Assembly: GCF_000801955.1 (NCBI RefSeq)
Contig: NZ_JSZO01000004.1
Location: 186,001 to 250,000, forward strand
Direction: 5' to 3'
Source of the DNA: Ralstonia sp. A12
Lineage (GTDB): Bacteria; Pseudomonadota; Gammaproteobacteria; Burkholderiales; Burkholderiaceae
DNA: 64,000 bases
In this document: positions 19,735 through 32,452 of the stretch, piece after piece
Numbering within the stretch: the first letter of the stretch is position 1
Layout: each line of letters opens with the position of its first letter
The notes under the pieces: generated by a model
Told to the model about the DNA's origin: nothing
Seen by the model: only the letters and a program-made list of their open reading frames with translations
The model's database searches: none
Program-made: the position numbers and the translations under genes

Positions 19735-19984
19735 GATGCACTCTCTTGTTAATTGGTGGTGCGGACGCTGCCGCACGCGCCGGGCCTAGGGTCGCCCCGC
19801 AAAGCCTGGTGTCGATTCATTAGGAGAAATCGCCCACGCAGACCGCCGTGCGCTGTGTTGTTCACGGGCACCGACGGTATCGGGCCTTAGCCGGATCAGG
19901 CGCGCTGGACGAATCCGGCGCCGCGTCTGACGCGAACAAGCGTGCGCTCCCCTGCCGCGCATCGCAGAACCCGCCATTTAAACG

Positions 19985-20344
19985 ATGTTTGCCGAATCTG
20001 TCAAGCCTGACGGATTGGGGATAACGTGCGTCCGGCGCCGGAAATCCACCCCGCTACGAGTTGTCCCCAGCGCCTTGTGCGGCTTGGGTCATTTCGATGA
20101 AACCCTTGCTGGTATTGGGTTTGTGGGTAGGTGTCAAAATCAGTTGTCCACTGCTACTCACAGCAGGTCCACAGGTTATCCACAGACTTATCCTTTGTGG
20201 ATAACTTTCGGGCGGGGGTACAATCCCGTTCCAATAACGAATGCCACCCGGTTTCTGGCCCGCGCCAGAGGCCCGGCGGCCGGCCCACCCGGGGACGTCG
20301 TCGATGACGCGTGTGTGGCGCCGGTCAAACACCAAACGATAACG
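19985..20344. other. oriC: Chromosomal replication origin region (oriC) with DnaA boxes
   Basis: The rpmH-dnaA intergenic region contains two perfect DnaA boxes facing each other, TTATCCACA (20176-20184) and TGTGGATAA (20196-20204), 11 bases apart. Relaxed copies such as TTGTCCACT (20144-20152), TTGTCCCCA (20061-20069) and GGGGATAAC near 20017 lie to the left. The position between rpmH and dnaA is the classical oriC site in proteobacteria. The boxes nearest dnaA probably also serve its autoregulation. An AT-rich unwinding element is not obvious. Confidence 0.8.
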
Positions 20345-21943
20345 ATGCAGGATTTCTGGCATGCGGCATCCGCTCAACTCGAGAGTGAGCTGACGCCGCA
20401 ACAATTCAAGACGTGGATCAAGCCGCTCACGCCGCTGTCGTTCGACGAGCAGGCGTGCACGCTGCGGATTGCCGCGCCCAACCGTTTCAAGCTGGACTGG
20501 GTCAAGAGCCAGTTCTCGGGCCGCATCCAGTCGCTCGCATGCGACTACTGGGAGATGCAGGTCGACGTGCAGTTCGTGCTTGATCCGACCGCCGGCCAGC
20601 GCGCCGTCCAGCAGCCGGCATTTGCCCCGGCGCCGATGCAGTCGATGGTTGGCCAAGCGGTTCAGCCCGCGCAGGCGATGCCGGTGGCAGGCAGCATGGC
20701 GCACAACCCGGCCGCCGTGCGCCCAGCACCAGCGATGTACCGCGAGACCGCGCTCGCCACGGCCAGCCATGGGGTGGGTCACACTGCGGCCGATATCGAC
20801 GTGCCCGTGATGGACGCCGCTGAAGTCAGCGCGCAGTCGTACCGCATGCCGCCGGCTGCACCCGCCGTGGTTGCGACGCTGGCTGCGCCGCCGCAGGCGC
20901 CGGTGGATGACACCGTGCACGAGCGCTCGCGCCTGAACCAGATCCTCACGTTCGACAACTTCGTCACCGGTAAGGCCAACCAGCTGGCGCGCGCCGCGGC
21001 CATCCAGGTCGCCAACAACCCGGGCAAGTCGTACAACCCGCTGTACCTGTACGGCGGCGTGGGTCTGGGTAAGACGCACTTGATCCATGCCATCGGCAAC
21101 TTCATGCTGATGGAGAACCCGCGCGCCCGCATTCGCTACATCCATGCAGAACAGTACGTTTCTGATGTAGTGAAGGCTTACCAACGCAAGGCGTTTGATG
21201 ATTTCAAGCGCTACTACCACTCGCTCGATCTGCTGCTGATCGATGACATCCAGTTCTTCTCGGGCAAGAACCGCACGCAGGAAGAATTCTTCTACGCGTT
21301 CGAGGCGCTGATCGCCAACCGCGCGCAGGTCATCATCACCAGCGATACGTATCCGAAGGAGATCACGGGTATTGATGACCGCCTGATCTCGCGTTTCGAT
21401 TCCGGCCTGACGGTGGCCATCGAGCCGCCCGAACTGGAAATGCGCGTTGCGATTCTGATGAAGAAGGCGCAGGCCGAGAACGTGACCGTGCCGGAAGAGG
21501 TGGCCTTTTTCGTGGCCAAGCACTTGCGCTCGAACGTGCGTGAGTTGGAAGGCGCGCTGCGCAAGATCCTGGCGTACTCGAACTTCCACGGCAAAGAGAT
21601 CACGATCGAGGTCACGCGCGAGGCGCTGAAGGACCTGCTGACGGTGCAGAACCGCCAGATCTCGGTGGAAAACATCCAGAAGACCTGCGCGGATTTCTAC
21701 AACATCAAGGTCGCGGACATGTACTCCAAGAAGCGGCCGGCCAACATCGCGCGCCCGCGCCAGATCGCCATGTATCTGGCCAAGGAGCTGACGCAGAAGA
21801 GCCTGCCGGAGATTGGCGAATTGTTTGGTGGGCGCGATCACACCACCGTGCTGCACGCCGTGCGCAAGATCGCCGATGAGCGTACCAAGGACGCCCAGCT
21901 CAATCACGAGTTGCACGTGCTGGAGCAAACACTCAAGGGTTGA
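20345..21943 (+). CDS. dnaA: Chromosomal replication initiator protein DnaA
   Basis: 532 residues. Domain I begins [20 protein letters not shown], followed by a long Ala/Pro/Met-rich domain II linker (about residues 90-190). The AAA+ domain shows Walker [10 protein letters not shown] and Walker [11 protein letters not shown]. The DnaA-box-binding domain IV carries the signature [14 protein letters not shown] near the C-terminus. ATG 20345 gives the standard domain I; the frame is open to 19985 but that part is oriC. The first gene of the dnaA-dnaN-gyrB series. Confidence 0.97.
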   Translation: MQDFWHAASAQLESELTPQQFKTWIKPLTPLSFDEQACTLRIAAPNRFKLDWVKSQFSGRIQSLACDYWEMQVDVQFVLDPTAGQRAVQQPAFAPAPMQSMVGQAVQPAQAMPVAGSMAHNPAAVRPAPAMYRETALATASHGVGHTAADIDVPVMDAAEVSAQSYRMPPAAPAVVATLAAPPQAPVDDTVHERSRLNQILTFDNFVTGKANQLARAAAIQVANNPGKSYNPLYLYGGVGLGKTHLIHAIGNFMLMENPRARIRYIHAEQYVSDVVKAYQRKAFDDFKRYYHSLDLLLIDDIQFFSGKNRTQEEFFYAFEALIANRAQVIITSDTYPKEITGIDDRLISRFDSGLTVAIEPPELEMRVAILMKKAQAENVTVPEEVAFFVAKHLRSNVRELEGALRKILAYSNFHGKEITIEVTREALKDLLTVQNRQISVENIQKTCADFYNIKVADMYSKKRPANIARPRQIAMYLAKELTQKSLPEIGELFGGRDHTTVLHAVRKIADERTKDAQLNHELHVLEQTLKG

Positions 21944-21992
21944 CCGCCAAGGCGCATGGCAGCGCCATCTGCAAAGAATTTGCCGTATGCAA

Positions 21993-22019
21993 ACGCCCGC
22001 TCGAACGCGGGCGTCTTTT
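21993..22019 (+). terminator. Intrinsic terminator after dnaA
   Basis: An eight-base perfect stem (ACGCCCGC / GCGGGCGT) with a six-base loop, followed by CTTTT. It lies 50 bases after the dnaA stop and separates dnaA from the dnaN promoter. Confidence 0.8.
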
Positions 22020-22079
22020 CATGCACAATAGACATATTTGCCGCGCGCGCGACGCTATCCAGCGCCCCCTTCTTTGCGG

Positions 22080-22127
22080 TATAATTTGTGATTAACCCCT
22101 TGATTTTCAACAACTTTGGGGTTAATC
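22080..22127 (+). promoter_or_regulatory. dnaN promoter -10 box and downstream inverted repeat
   Basis: A consensus -10 TATAAT (22080-22085) is followed at once by a perfect 10-base inverted repeat, GATTAACCCC (22090-22099) and GGGGTTAATC (22118-22127), around an 18-base loop. The repeat falls at the expected transcription start and leader of dnaN, so it could be an operator or an RNA hairpin. Confidence 0.5.
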
Positions 22128-22198
22128 GCGAATGCTCCTGCAGGCACTTGCCATGAGGGGCGCGCGCGGTGTCACCTCAAACTGCAAGGATCGCCTTC

Positions 22199-23314
22199 AT
22201 GCAATTGGTCAAAACCTCGCGAGACAACCTGCTGCGTCCGCTGCAAATCGTGAGCGGCATCGTGGAACGCCGTCACACGCTGCCCATCCTGGCCAATCTG
22301 CTCATTACGAAGAAGGGTGAACGGGTTTCCTTCCTGTCCACCGACATCGAAATCCAGATCACCACGCACGCCGATTGCGGCGCCGGCGCCGGCGATATCG
22401 CCACCACTGTGGCCGCCCGCAAGCTGGTCGACATCCTGCGTGCAATGCCCGACGGCGAAGTCGCCCTCACGCTCAACGACAAGCGCATGACGGTGCAATC
22501 CGGCAAGAGCCGCTTTGCGCTGCAGACGCTGGCCGCCGAAGAGTTCCCGACCGTCGCGGAAGCAACCGATTTCGGTGCCCGCATCACCGTGCCGCAGAAG
22601 ACGCTCAAGCACCTGCTGGCGATGGTGCACTTTGCGATGGCCCAGCAAGACATCCGCTACTACCTCAACGGCATGCTGCTGGTGGTGGATGGCAAGCAAG
22701 TCATGGCTGTCGCCACCGACGGCCACCGCCTGGCCTACTGCGGCGTGGAAACGGGCGAGCAACCGGCAGGCGCCGGCGGCCGTCACGAAGTCATCATCCC
22801 GCGCAAGACGATTCTCGAGCTGCAACGCCTGCTGGAAGACGTGGATGATCCCGTCTCGGTGCAACTGGCGTCGAACCAGGTCAAGTTCAGCTTCGGCAAC
22901 ATCGAGCTGATCTCCAAGCTGGTCGAAGGCAAGTTCCCGGATTTCCAGCGCGTGATCCCGAAGGGTTACCGCAACAGCTTCACGATCGACCGCACGTTCC
23001 TGCAAAGCGCACTGCAACGTACGGCCATCCTGACCACCGACAAGTTCAAGGGCGTGCGCTGCATGCTCGACACCAACGTCCTGAAGATCAGCTCCACCAA
23101 CGCTGACCAGGAAGAAGCGCAGGAAGAACTCGAAATCGATTACCAGGGCGATGCGCTGGATATCGGCTTCAACGTCACCTACCTGCTGGACGTGCTGGCC
23201 AACCTCAAGGCCGAAAAGGTGCAGGTGAGCCTGGGCGACTCCAACTCGAGCGCGCTCATCACCCTGCCCGACGACGACACCTTCAAGTACGTCGTCATGC
23301 CGATGCGCATTTGA
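22199..23314 (+). CDS. dnaN: DNA polymerase III beta sliding clamp
   Basis: 371 residues, the normal length for beta-proteobacteria. Begins MQLVKTSRDNLLRPLQIVSGIVE and ends in the clamp C-terminus YVVMPMRI. Three repeated clamp domains of about 120 residues each are recognisable. ATG 22199 is the conserved start; the frame extends upstream to 22169. It forms the dimeric ring that tethers polymerase to DNA. Confidence 0.97.
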   Translation: MQLVKTSRDNLLRPLQIVSGIVERRHTLPILANLLITKKGERVSFLSTDIEIQITTHADCGAGAGDIATTVAARKLVDILRAMPDGEVALTLNDKRMTVQSGKSRFALQTLAAEEFPTVAEATDFGARITVPQKTLKHLLAMVHFAMAQQDIRYYLNGMLLVVDGKQVMAVATDGHRLAYCGVETGEQPAGAGGRHEVIIPRKTILELQRLLEDVDDPVSVQLASNQVKFSFGNIELISKLVEGKFPDFQRVIPKGYRNSFTIDRTFLQSALQRTAILTTDKFKGVRCMLDTNVLKISSTNADQEEAQEELEIDYQGDALDIGFNVTYLLDVLANLKAEKVQVSLGDSNSSALITLPDDDTFKYVVMPMRI

Positions 23315-23361
23315 CGAGGCTTTTTCCAAAGCCGCTCGAACAAAACATCGAGAGCAAGACG

Positions 23362-23400
23362 AGGGGCTGGATCGGAAAGATCCGCCCCTTCGCCGTTTTT
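23362..23400 (+). terminator. Hairpin and T run after dnaN
   Basis: A stem, AGGGGC-t-GGATC paired with GATCC-GCCCCT with one bulged base, is followed about 10 bases later by TTTTT. A probable terminator or attenuator between dnaN and gyrB. Confidence 0.6.
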
Positions 23401-23424
23401 AAGCAACCCCGCTGTGTGCGCTGA

Positions 23425-25992
<2,568 letters not shown>

Positions 25993-26022
25993 GTTCTAGT
26001 GTAGATAGCCTCATAACCTGAG

Positions 26023-26064
26023 AAAAATGGACCCATAAGTTGAGAAACTTATGGGTCCATTTTT
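26023..26064 (+). terminator. Strong intrinsic terminator after gyrB
   Basis: A 19-base perfect inverted repeat (AAAAATGGACCCATAAGTT and its complement) around a GAGA loop, ending in TTTTT. It lies 31 bases after the gyrB stop. It is symmetrical (A run on the left, T run on the right), so it can also stop leftward transcription. It sits at the boundary between core genome and island. Confidence 0.85.
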
Positions 26065-26170
26065 ATTGATAGTGTGCGTGCATGGTAATTCGTCGTCAGG
26101 CCGCCGCACTTTCCCGAATTCTTGTGAGCACGTCCACATCTGCGTCACTGCGCAAACACGCGCAAGTGGT

Positions 26171-26200
26171 ATGACCATACGCGGTCCCGTCTGGGATAAT
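26171..26200 (+). promoter_or_regulatory. Putative promoter of the hsd operon
   Basis: -35 ATGACC (26171-26176) and -10 GATAAT (26195-26200) with an 18-base spacer, 41 bases before the hsdM start. Reasonable match; unproven. Confidence 0.4.
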
Positions 26201-26240
26201 GCTCCGAGCCCAACGACAACCATTTCAGCATCGGAAATTC

Positions 26241-27779
26241 ATGCTTACCGGCGAGCTCAAGAACCAAATCGACGCCATCTGGAACGCTTTCTGGTCTGGC
26301 GGCATCTCCAACCCGATGGAGGTGCTGGAACAAATCACCTATCTGTTGTTCATCCGCCGGCTCGACGACGCACACACGCTGGAAGAGAGCAAGGCGGCCA
26401 TTCTTCGGCAGCCCATGGCCAACCGCATCTTTCCGGAGAGGCAAGACCCGAAGGGCCGAGACTACAACGACCTACGCTGGTCGCGCTTCAAGCACTTCGC
26501 CCCGGCTGAAATGCATACCGTGGTGGCCGAGCACGTTTTTCCTTTCCTGCGCACGCTGGGGGGCGATGGTTCCACATACGCCCACCATATGAAGGATGCT
26601 CGTTACACCATCCCCACGACGGGCCTGCTGGCCAAAGTGGTGGACATGCTCGATGCGGTGCCGATGGAGGACCGCGATACCAAGGGAGACTTGTACGAAT
26701 ACCTGCTCAGCAAAATAGCCGCAGCCGGCCAGAACGGACAGTTCCGCACCCCGCGCCACATCATCAAGCTGATGGTCGAGCTCACTGCGCCCACGGCTAT
26801 GGACGTGATTTGCGACCCGGCCAGCGGTACCTGTGGCTTTCTGGTGGCAGCCGGCGAATACTTGCGCGAGCAATACCCCGAACTATTCAATGACCCGGTC
26901 GCCCGCGAGCACTTCCACCATGGGTTGTTCCACGGCTACGACTTCGATAACACCATGCTGCGCATTGGCAGCATGAATCTGGCGCTACATGGTGTCGATA
27001 ACCCGGACATCCGCTATAAGGATTCGCTCAGCGAAGAGCATGCGGGAGACGAAGAAAAGTACAGCCTCATCCTAGCGAATCCTCCCTTTGCGGGCAGCCT
27101 CGACTACGAGAACACCGCCAAGGACCTGCTGAGTATCGTCAAGACCAAGAAGACCGAGCTTCTGTTCCTTGCGCTGTTCCTGCGGCTCTTGAAACCCGGT
27201 GGCCGCGCCGCTGTTATCGTGCCTGATGGCGTGCTGTTCGGCTCCAGCAAGGCGCACAAGGAACTGCGTCGCGTGCTGGTGGAAGACCAGAAGCTCGATG
27301 CCGTAATCTCACTTCCATCGGGAGCTTTTAAGCCCTATGCGGGCGTTTCCACCGCTATCCTGCTGTTCACCAAGACCAATTCGGGTGGCACCGAGCATGT
27401 TTGGTTCTATGACATGCAGGCCGACGGCTGGAGCTTGGACGATAAACGCCAGCCGCTGCTTTCCGATGACAAGCTCGGCGTGCGCCCGACCGTGGCGCTA
27501 AGCGAGGTTGAACACACCAAGAACAACCTGCCCGACGTGCTTGCCCGCTGGGCCGAACGCGATGGCAGTGAACGTCAGCGTGCGCGCACCGAGCAGAGCT
27601 TCTGCGTGCGCAAGGCCGACATTGCTGAGCAGGGCTACGACCTTTCCATCAACCGCTACAAGGAAGTGGTGCACGAGGTGGTCGAGCATGAGCATCCGCT
27701 TGAGCTTCTGACAAAGCTCAAACAATTGGAAGATGAGATTCGGACGGGGATGCTGGAGCTTGAGGGGATGCTGAAGTGA
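26241..27779 (+). CDS. hsdM: Type I restriction-modification system methyltransferase subunit
   Basis: 512 residues. N6-adenine DNA methyltransferase: an N-terminal helical HsdM domain (LTGELKNQIDAIWNAFW) is followed by the S-adenosylmethionine motif DPASGTCGFLVAAGEYL and the catalytic motif NPPFAGS. ATG 26241 is the family-consistent start. The stop overlaps the GTG start of hsdS (GTGA), so M and S are translationally coupled. Confidence 0.95.
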   Translation: MLTGELKNQIDAIWNAFWSGGISNPMEVLEQITYLLFIRRLDDAHTLEESKAAILRQPMANRIFPERQDPKGRDYNDLRWSRFKHFAPAEMHTVVAEHVFPFLRTLGGDGSTYAHHMKDARYTIPTTGLLAKVVDMLDAVPMEDRDTKGDLYEYLLSKIAAAGQNGQFRTPRHIIKLMVELTAPTAMDVICDPASGTCGFLVAAGEYLREQYPELFNDPVAREHFHHGLFHGYDFDNTMLRIGSMNLALHGVDNPDIRYKDSLSEEHAGDEEKYSLILANPPFAGSLDYENTAKDLLSIVKTKKTELLFLALFLRLLKPGGRAAVIVPDGVLFGSSKAHKELRRVLVEDQKLDAVISLPSGAFKPYAGVSTAILLFTKTNSGGTEHVWFYDMQADGWSLDDKRQPLLSDDKLGVRPTVALSEVEHTKNNLPDVLARWAERDGSERQRARTEQSFCVRKADIAEQGYDLSINRYKEVVHEVVEHEHPLELLTKLKQLEDEIRTGMLELEGMLK

Positions 27780-28939
27780 GCAGATACCCTCGCGTACCTC
27801 TTTCCGACATAGTCATTGAGGGGAAGCCAAAGCATGTCGCTGTGGATGGGAAAAAAATTTGGAATTTGAGTCTCGACCAGATTGAGTCAGACTCTGGTCG
27901 AATTTTAAATAGGGTAATGGTATCGCACGATGAATTGGGTCCATCGACTTACCCATTCAGCTCCGGCACAGTGCTGTATTCAAAGCTGCGCCCATATTTA
28001 AACAAGGTCGTTGTTGCGGATGGCGACGGCTTTGCTACAACTGAGCTGGTTTCTCTGATATGCAATCCGGAGAAGGTAATAGCCCCCTATCTGGCGTACT
28101 ATCTACGCTCTCCAGAATTTCTGAGCTTCGCAAACACCGTTGTTGCTGGCGCCAAGATGCCTCGAATGGTCATGAGCGAATTTTGGCGGTACGAGATACC
28201 AGTCCCCCCGCTCCCCGAACAACGCCGCATTACAACCATCCTTGATAAGGCTGATGCACTGCGCGCTAAGCGCCGCGAAGCCTTGACTCGCGTCGACAGC
28301 CTTGTGCAATCGATTTTTGTGGAGATGTTTGGGGACCCCGTTGCCGGTGCGAAAGGCTGCACACCCAAAAAGCTTGGCGACTGCGTGTCGAAGCTTGAGT
28401 ACGGTCCACGGTTTTACAACGAAGCCTATTCTTCAGATGGTGTCCGCATTGTTCGAATTACTGACCTCGACCAGTTAGGCTCGCTTGACTTTGATGCCAT
28501 GCCACGAATGGCTGTGGATGAGAAAATCAAGACGCAATTTGTTTTGCGGCCTGGCGACATTGTGTTTGCTAGAACAGGGGCGACTGTTGGCAAAGTTGCG
28601 CTTATTCGCGAGTCAGACCCACCGAGCATTGCTGGCGCGTATTTCATTCGACTACGCTTTGATGAATCTGTGATGCCTCAGTACGCCTTCTCTGTGTTGC
28701 GGGCAAAGTCTGTGCAGGCGCTGATTGCGAAGCAATCTCGGCAAGCAGCACAACAGAACTTCAGCGGTCCTGGTTTGCGGGCATTGCCTATGCCTGTACC
28801 ACCTATGGCGAAACAACTGACTTTTGCAACCCGAGTTGAGAAGATTTGGACTGAAAGAAAGAAATTCGAAGCCTCGCTAGCTGAAATGGAAATGCTTATT
28901 TCATCGCTTCAGCACCGCGCGTTCAGCGGCGAACTCTGA
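27776..28939 (+). CDS. hsdS: Type I restriction-modification system specificity subunit
   Basis: 387 residues with two target-recognition domains: residues about 1-180, ending in the conserved helix EIPVPPLPEQRRITTILDKAD, and about 195-370, ending ALPMPVPPMAKQL. Long helices after each half are the spacers that set the gap between the two half-sites. The DNA target cannot be predicted from sequence. Base composition is visibly more AT-rich than the flanking hsd genes, as is common for rapidly exchanged hsdS genes. GTG start. Confidence 0.93.
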   Translation: MSRYPRVPLSDIVIEGKPKHVAVDGKKIWNLSLDQIESDSGRILNRVMVSHDELGPSTYPFSSGTVLYSKLRPYLNKVVVADGDGFATTELVSLICNPEKVIAPYLAYYLRSPEFLSFANTVVAGAKMPRMVMSEFWRYEIPVPPLPEQRRITTILDKADALRAKRREALTRVDSLVQSIFVEMFGDPVAGAKGCTPKKLGDCVSKLEYGPRFYNEAYSSDGVRIVRITDLDQLGSLDFDAMPRMAVDEKIKTQFVLRPGDIVFARTGATVGKVALIRESDPPSIAGAYFIRLRFDESVMPQYAFSVLRAKSVQALIAKQSRQAAQQNFSGPGLRALPMPVPPMAKQLTFATRVEKIWTERKKFEASLAEMEMLISSLQHRAFSGEL

Positions 28940-29029
28940 GGCGCCACATATGCAACAACAAACCATTCCCATCGGCACCTGAGTTGGTAGCGAGAAGGTA
29001 GAGCCGGACGGGCGAAGGAGAATAATAAT

Positions 29030-32000
29030 ATGAGTAACTTCAGCTTCCTGCAGTCAGAATGGGGTTCCCTACATGAGGCAGCACACCGTGCCGAACGGGC
29101 GGTTTACAGTGACCCCCGTACGGCCTGTTTCTATGCCCGCCGCGGCTTGGAATTGGCTGTGGCATGGCTGTACGCCCACGACAAAGCCTTCAAGCAGCCG
29201 TATCAGGATACGCTGAGCGCCTTCATCTTCGAACCCAGCTTCCGTGCGCAGGTTGGTGACGCCCTGTTCACCAAGGCCAAGCTCATCAAGGACCTTGGCA
29301 ATCTGGCGGTGCACGGCAACAAGAAGATGCTGGAGACCGATGCGCTAAGCGCAACCCGTGAACTGTTCCACTTCTGCTACTGGGTCGCCCGTAACTACGG
29401 CCGCACTGCCAGACCGGCGCCGGGCTTGGCCTTCGCGCCAGGGCTGCTCCCCAAGGCAAGCGACACACCAGCCCTGACCCAACCGCAGCTTCAGAAGCTC
29501 TCGGACCAACTGGCAGACCGCAACGAGGCGCTGACCACGCTACGTAACGAAAAAGCGGAACTCGATGCCGAGTTGCAGCGGCTGCGCGCAGAGGTAGCTG
29601 CCGCTAAGAAAGCGAACGCGCTCGAGCCAGATACCCACGATTACTCGGAAGCCGAGACCCGCAAGACCTACATCGATTTGCTGTTGCGCGAGGCCGGCTG
29701 GACGCTAGACCCGGCCAAGAACTTCGAAATCGAAGTAACCGGCATGCCCAACAACGAGGGCAAGGGTTATGTAGATTACGTACTCTGGGGTGATGACGGC
29801 AAGCCGCTGATGCTGGTGGAGGCCAAGCGTACCACCCGCGACTCCAGGGTGGGCCAGCAGCAGGCCAAGCTGTACGCCGACTGCCTGGAACAGGCACATG
29901 GCCAGCGCCCCATCATCTTCTACTCGAACGGCTACGAGCACTGGCTATGGGACGACAAGTCCTATCCGCCGCGCGCAGTTCAAGGCTTCTACAAGAAGCA
30001 GGAACTGGAACTACTGATTCAGCGCCGCAGCAGCCGCAAGAAGCTCGCGGAAGCGGTCATCAACCCAGCCATCATTGAGCGCTACTATCAGACCCGTGCC
30101 GTACGCCGCGTGGGCGAAACGCTGGAGGTAGACAACCAGCGCAAGTCGCTGCTGGTGATGGCCACGGGTTCTGGCAAGACGAGAACGGTCATCGCCTTGG
30201 CTGATGTGCTGATGCGCAGCAACTGGGCCAAACGGGTGCTGTTCCTGGCCGACCGGGTGGCACTGGTCAATCAGGCGGTGAATGCCTTCAAGACCCATCT
30301 GCCAGACGCGGCGCCGGTCAACCTGGTCACCGAGAAGAATACGGAGGGTCGGGTCTACGTTTCTACCTACCCGACCATGATGGGCCTCATTGATGAGGCG
30401 CAGCACGGGCAACGCCGATTTGGCGTCGGCCACTTCGACCTCATCGTCATCGATGAGGCACATCGCTCGGTGTACCAGAAATACCGAGCTATCTTCAATT
30501 ACTTCGACAGCCTGCTGGTGGGCCTGACCGCTACGCCCAAGGACGAAATCGACAAGAATACCTACGGGTTGTTCGACCTCGAATCCGGTGTGCCGACGGA
30601 TGCCTACACCTTGGAGCAGGCCATTGCCGATGGCCACCTGGTCGAGCCCATTCCGGTTTCCGTGCCGATGAAATTTCAGCGAGAGGGCATCAAGTACAGC
30701 GACCTGTCCGATGACGAGAAGGAGCAGTGGGACGCGCTGGACTGGAACGACGAAGGTACCGCCCCTACTGAGGTGGACCCAGCCGAATTGAACCAGTGGC
30801 TGTTCAATGCCGATACCGTGGACAAGGTGTTGGAGTTGTTGATGACCAAGGGCCACAAAGTCGCGGGGGGCGACCGGCTGGGCAAGACCATCATCTTCGC
30901 CAAGAACAACGCCCACGCCGAGTTCATCGCCGACCGCTTTAATATCAACTACCCTCAGTACAAGGGCAATTTCGCCCGTGTGGTGACCTATAAGACCGAG
31001 TACGCACAGAGCCTCATCGACGACTTCTCGAAGAGGGACAAGATGCCGCACATCGCCATCTCGGTGGACATGCTGGATACCGGTATTGACGTGCCTGAGG
31101 TGGTCAATCTGGTCTTCTTCAAGATGGTGCGGTCAAAGACCAAGTTCTGGCAGATGGTCGGACGCGGTACCCGACTATGCAAGGACCTGTTTGGTCCCGG
31201 TGAGGACAAGCAGAACTTCTACATCTTCGACTTCTGCGGCAACCTCGAATTCTTCAGCCAGAATCCAGAGTTCGCTGAGGGTGCCAGTACCGAGCCGCTC
31301 TCAACGCGTCTGTTCAAGACGCGACTGCAAGTCATTCTCGAGCTCGACCGGAAACTTCAGCAGCTCCCTAGTGTGGCCGAGAACGACCCGCCACCTTTTG
31401 GTGACAATCTGACCGACGACCAGCTTCGACGGGACCTCGCCAACATGCTGCGTGAGAAAGTGGCAGCCATGAATGTGGACAATTTTATCGTGCGGCCGCA
31501 GCGTCGGTACGTGGAGAAGTTCGTCAATGCGGAGGCATGGCAGAAACTGGGGCCGGATGAAATCGAGGAGCTGAATACCAAGGTCGCGGACCTGCCTTCA
31601 GCCATCACGGACGAGGACGAAGAAGCCAAACGCTTCGATATGCTGGTCCTACGTGCCCAGTTGGCCATCTTGCAAGCCAAGCCTGACTTCGCCAGTCTGC
31701 GGGAGAAGATTCAGCGTATCGCCATCGAGCTGGAAGCCCGAATTGCAATCCCGGCCATCAAAGCGGAAATTGTGCTGATTCAGGCTGTCGCTAGTGATGA
31801 GTGGTGGGAGGGGGCGACTGTACCGATGCTGGAAACGGTGCGGCGACGCTTGCGTGCGCTCATCAAGCTTATCCCAAAGGGACAGAAGAAGATTGTCTAC
31901 ACCGACTTCGAGGACGAACTTGGGGAGTCCTCGGTCATTGACCTTCCGCAGGTAACAGCGGGCCTAAACATGAGCAAGTTCAGGGAGAAGGCCCGTGCCT

Positions 32001-32434
32001 TCCTCAATGCTCATGAATCGCACCTCTCTTTGCAGCGTTTGAGACGCAATCAGCCGCTTACCCAGACGGACCTCGACGAATTGGAAAAGATGCTGCTTGA
32101 GGCTGGCGGGACGCCGGTCCTCATCAGCGAAGCCAAGGAGCAGTGTCATGGCTTGGGGCTGTTCGTACGCTCATTGGTCGGTCTTGACCGAGAGGCCGCC
32201 ATGCACGCCTTCGCTGAATTCATCAGCGGAACCACGGCCTCACCCAACCAGATTGAGTTCGTCAACCTCATTGTCGAAGAGTTGACTCAAACCGGCTCGG
32301 TGGAACCCCGTCGCCTCTTCGAGTCACCGTTTACTGATGTGAACGCTCAAGGGCCGTTGGGTGTGTTCCATTCCGCGCAAGTGAGTCAGATTGTGCAAGT
32401 GTTGGAGGATATTCGGCACCGAGCCGTAGCTTAA
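29030..32434 (+). CDS. hsdR: Type I restriction endonuclease subunit R
   Basis: 1134 residues. In order: an N-terminal DUF4145-like helical domain (residues about 10-110), a coiled coil (about 150-200), the endonuclease domain with a D...E-x-K site (DYVLWGDDGKPLMLVEAKRT), and the SF2 translocase with MATGSGKTRT and IDEAHRSVY. The C-terminal EcoEI-type domain binds the M/S complex. A strong ribosome-binding site (AAGGAG) precedes ATG 29030. The DUF4145 fusion is typical of the EcoEI-like branch. It is 90 bases after hsdS and probably co-transcribed. Confidence 0.95.
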   Translation: MSNFSFLQSEWGSLHEAAHRAERAVYSDPRTACFYARRGLELAVAWLYAHDKAFKQPYQDTLSAFIFEPSFRAQVGDALFTKAKLIKDLGNLAVHGNKKMLETDALSATRELFHFCYWVARNYGRTARPAPGLAFAPGLLPKASDTPALTQPQLQKLSDQLADRNEALTTLRNEKAELDAELQRLRAEVAAAKKANALEPDTHDYSEAETRKTYIDLLLREAGWTLDPAKNFEIEVTGMPNNEGKGYVDYVLWGDDGKPLMLVEAKRTTRDSRVGQQQAKLYADCLEQAHGQRPIIFYSNGYEHWLWDDKSYPPRAVQGFYKKQELELLIQRRSSRKKLAEAVINPAIIERYYQTRAVRRVGETLEVDNQRKSLLVMATGSGKTRTVIALADVLMRSNWAKRVLFLADRVALVNQAVNAFKTHLPDAAPVNLVTEKNTEGRVYVSTYPTMMGLIDEAQHGQRRFGVGHFDLIVIDEAHRSVYQKYRAIFNYFDSLLVGLTATPKDEIDKNTYGLFDLESGVPTDAYTLEQAIADGHLVEPIPVSVPMKFQREGIKYSDLSDDEKEQWDALDWNDEGTAPTEVDPAELNQWLFNADTVDKVLELLMTKGHKVAGGDRLGKTIIFAKNNAHAEFIADRFNINYPQYKGNFARVVTYKTEYAQSLIDDFSKRDKMPHIAISVDMLDTGIDVPEVVNLVFFKMVRSKTKFWQMVGRGTRLCKDLFGPGEDKQNFYIFDFCGNLEFFSQNPEFAEGASTEPLSTRLFKTRLQVILELDRKLQQLPSVAENDPPPFGDNLTDDQLRRDLANMLREKVAAMNVDNFIVRPQRRYVEKFVNAEAWQKLGPDEIEELNTKVADLPSAITDEDEEAKRFDMLVLRAQLAILQAKPDFASLREKIQRIAIELEARIAIPAIKAEIVLIQAVASDEWWEGATVPMLETVRRRLRALIKLIPKGQKKIVYTDFEDELGESSVIDLPQVTAGLNMSKFREKARAFLNAHESHLSLQRLRRNQPLTQTDLDELEKMLLEAGGTPVLISEAKEQCHGLGLFVRSLVGLDREAAMHAFAEFISGTTASPNQIEFVNLIVEELTQTGSVEPRRLFESPFTDVNAQGPLGVFHSAQVSQIVQVLEDIRHRAVA

Positions 32435-32452
32435 CGCTTTGGGGGTAGGCAT

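Noticed and set aside
20054..21928. 624-residue frame antisense to dnaA
   Set aside because: dnaA is certain; no recognisable domain in the antisense product.
22172..23329. 385-residue frame antisense to dnaN
   Set aside because: Shadow of dnaN.
26023..26064. Inverted repeat after gyrB considered as a transposon end or attachment site
   Set aside because: A-run/T-run flanks and a tetraloop fit an intrinsic terminator better, and no second copy was noticed in the window.
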